From Clostridia bacterium (GTDB lineage Bacteria; Bacillota; Clostridia; Oscillospirales; CAG-272), in assembly GCA_017631215.1 (NCBI GenBank), contig JAGBTR010000262.1, positions 1 to 6,310 of the forward strand: a DNA stretch of 6,310 nucleotides, in the 5' to 3' direction. Below, piece after piece: positions 6,151 to 6,310 of the stretch. The translations under genes and the position numbers were made by a program. The notes under the pieces were generated by a model. That model saw only the letters and a list, made by a program, of their open reading frames with translations. It was not told the origin of the DNA and searched no databases. Within the stretch, counting starts at the first letter, position 1. Each line of letters starts with the position of its first letter.

Positions 6151-6179
6151 TTGACGGGTGGGGGATTTCGTGGTAAAAT
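6151..6179 (+). promoter_or_regulatory. SigA promoter of gene 5, extended -10
   Basis: TTGACG (6151-6156), a 17-bp spacer and TAAAAT (6174-6179) with a TGG extension. One base differs from consensus in each box, so this is probably the weakest of the four promoters. The leader would be about 25 nt, short like that of gene 2. Confidence 0.85.
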
Positions 6180-6199
6180 AAATTGAAATATGTTTTTAT

Positions 6200-6205
6200 A
6201 GGAGG
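6200..6205 (+). promoter_or_regulatory. Ribosome binding site of gene 5
   Basis: AGGAGG lies 5 nt before the ATG at 6211. Confidence 0.88.
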
Positions 6206-6210
6206 ACACG

Positions 6211-6310
6211 ATGAAACGGATCTTGACCTTGATGCTGGCGCTTTTGATGGTGCTCTCGATGCTCGTTGCCTGCGCTGATGAGCCGTCCGAGACGCCCGAC
6301 GCGCCCGATA
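6211..6310 (+). CDS. Lipoprotein, gene 5 (5' end only, probable paralogue)
   Basis: Only 33 codons are inside the window. They encode a lipoprotein signal peptide beginning MKRILTLML, with lipobox LVAC and lipidation site Cys21, then the start of an acidic Pro-rich linker (ADEPSETPDAPD). Length and sequence of the signal peptide match gene 2 (15 of 21 residues) better than genes 3 and 4. With its own promoter and a consensus ribosome site at the usual spacing, it is very probably another solute-binding lipoprotein of the same array. The binding domain itself lies beyond the window, so the family assignment rests on context and the leader. Confidence 0.75.
   Translation, partial: MKRILTLMLALLMVLSMLVACADEPSETPDAPD

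Noticed and set aside
1..6310. Possible CRISPR array or insertion sequence behind the repeats.
   Set aside because: The repeats are whole paralogous genes, terminators and linker codons. There are no short direct repeats with unique spacers, no transposase and no terminal inverted repeats.

Overview
The window is a head-to-tail array of five paralogous lipoprotein genes, all on the + strand. The first lacks its 5' part, three are complete (507, 511 and 515 aa), and the fifth is cut off after 33 codons. The proteins look like extracellular solute-binding proteins of the MalE/UgpB type (family 1, carbohydrate-class ABC uptake). Each complete one has a lipoprotein signal peptide, a Pro/Thr/Asp linker and a ~450-residue binding domain. 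No permease, ATPase, regulator, RNA gene, insertion sequence or CRISPR array is visible.

The organism is most likely an uncultured anaerobic gut or rumen member of the Clostridia (Firmicutes), for example Oscillospirales or Christensenellales. The reasons are the strong AGGAGG-type ribosome sites, consensus SigA promoters, Gram-positive style lipoproteins with wall-spanning linkers, and protein similarity to the large clostridial sets of such binding proteins. GC content is mid-fifties by eye. This assignment is inference, because no marker gene is present.

Layout: gene 1 (2-916, 3' part), terminator, promoter, gene 2 (1052-2575), terminator, promoter, gene 3 (2788-4323), terminator, promoter, gene 4 (4531-6078), terminator, promoter, gene 5 (6211 to the window end). 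Every visible gene start is its own transcription unit. Each promoter has a -35 box of TTGACA or TTGACG, a 17-bp spacer and an extended -10 box (TGG followed by TATAAT or a one-base variant). Each gene is followed by a strong intrinsic terminator, so this is not an operon.

The junctions fall into two classes. Junctions 1/2 and 4/5 are short (135 and 132 bp), follow genes ending FIDG.. with TGA, and lead into genes with a 21-residue MKR signal peptide. Junctions 2/3 and 3/4 are long (212 and 207 bp), homologous along their length, follow genes ending FIDETR with TAA, and lead into genes with a 23-residue signal peptide and a leader hairpin. Gene 1 is also closer to gene 4 (~79% by hand count) than gene 3 is (~69% over the same part). 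This suggests a higher-order repeat of three genes (2-3-4, then 5...). The proteins probably act as interchangeable surface receptors, for sugars or glycan fragments, feeding a transporter encoded elsewhere.
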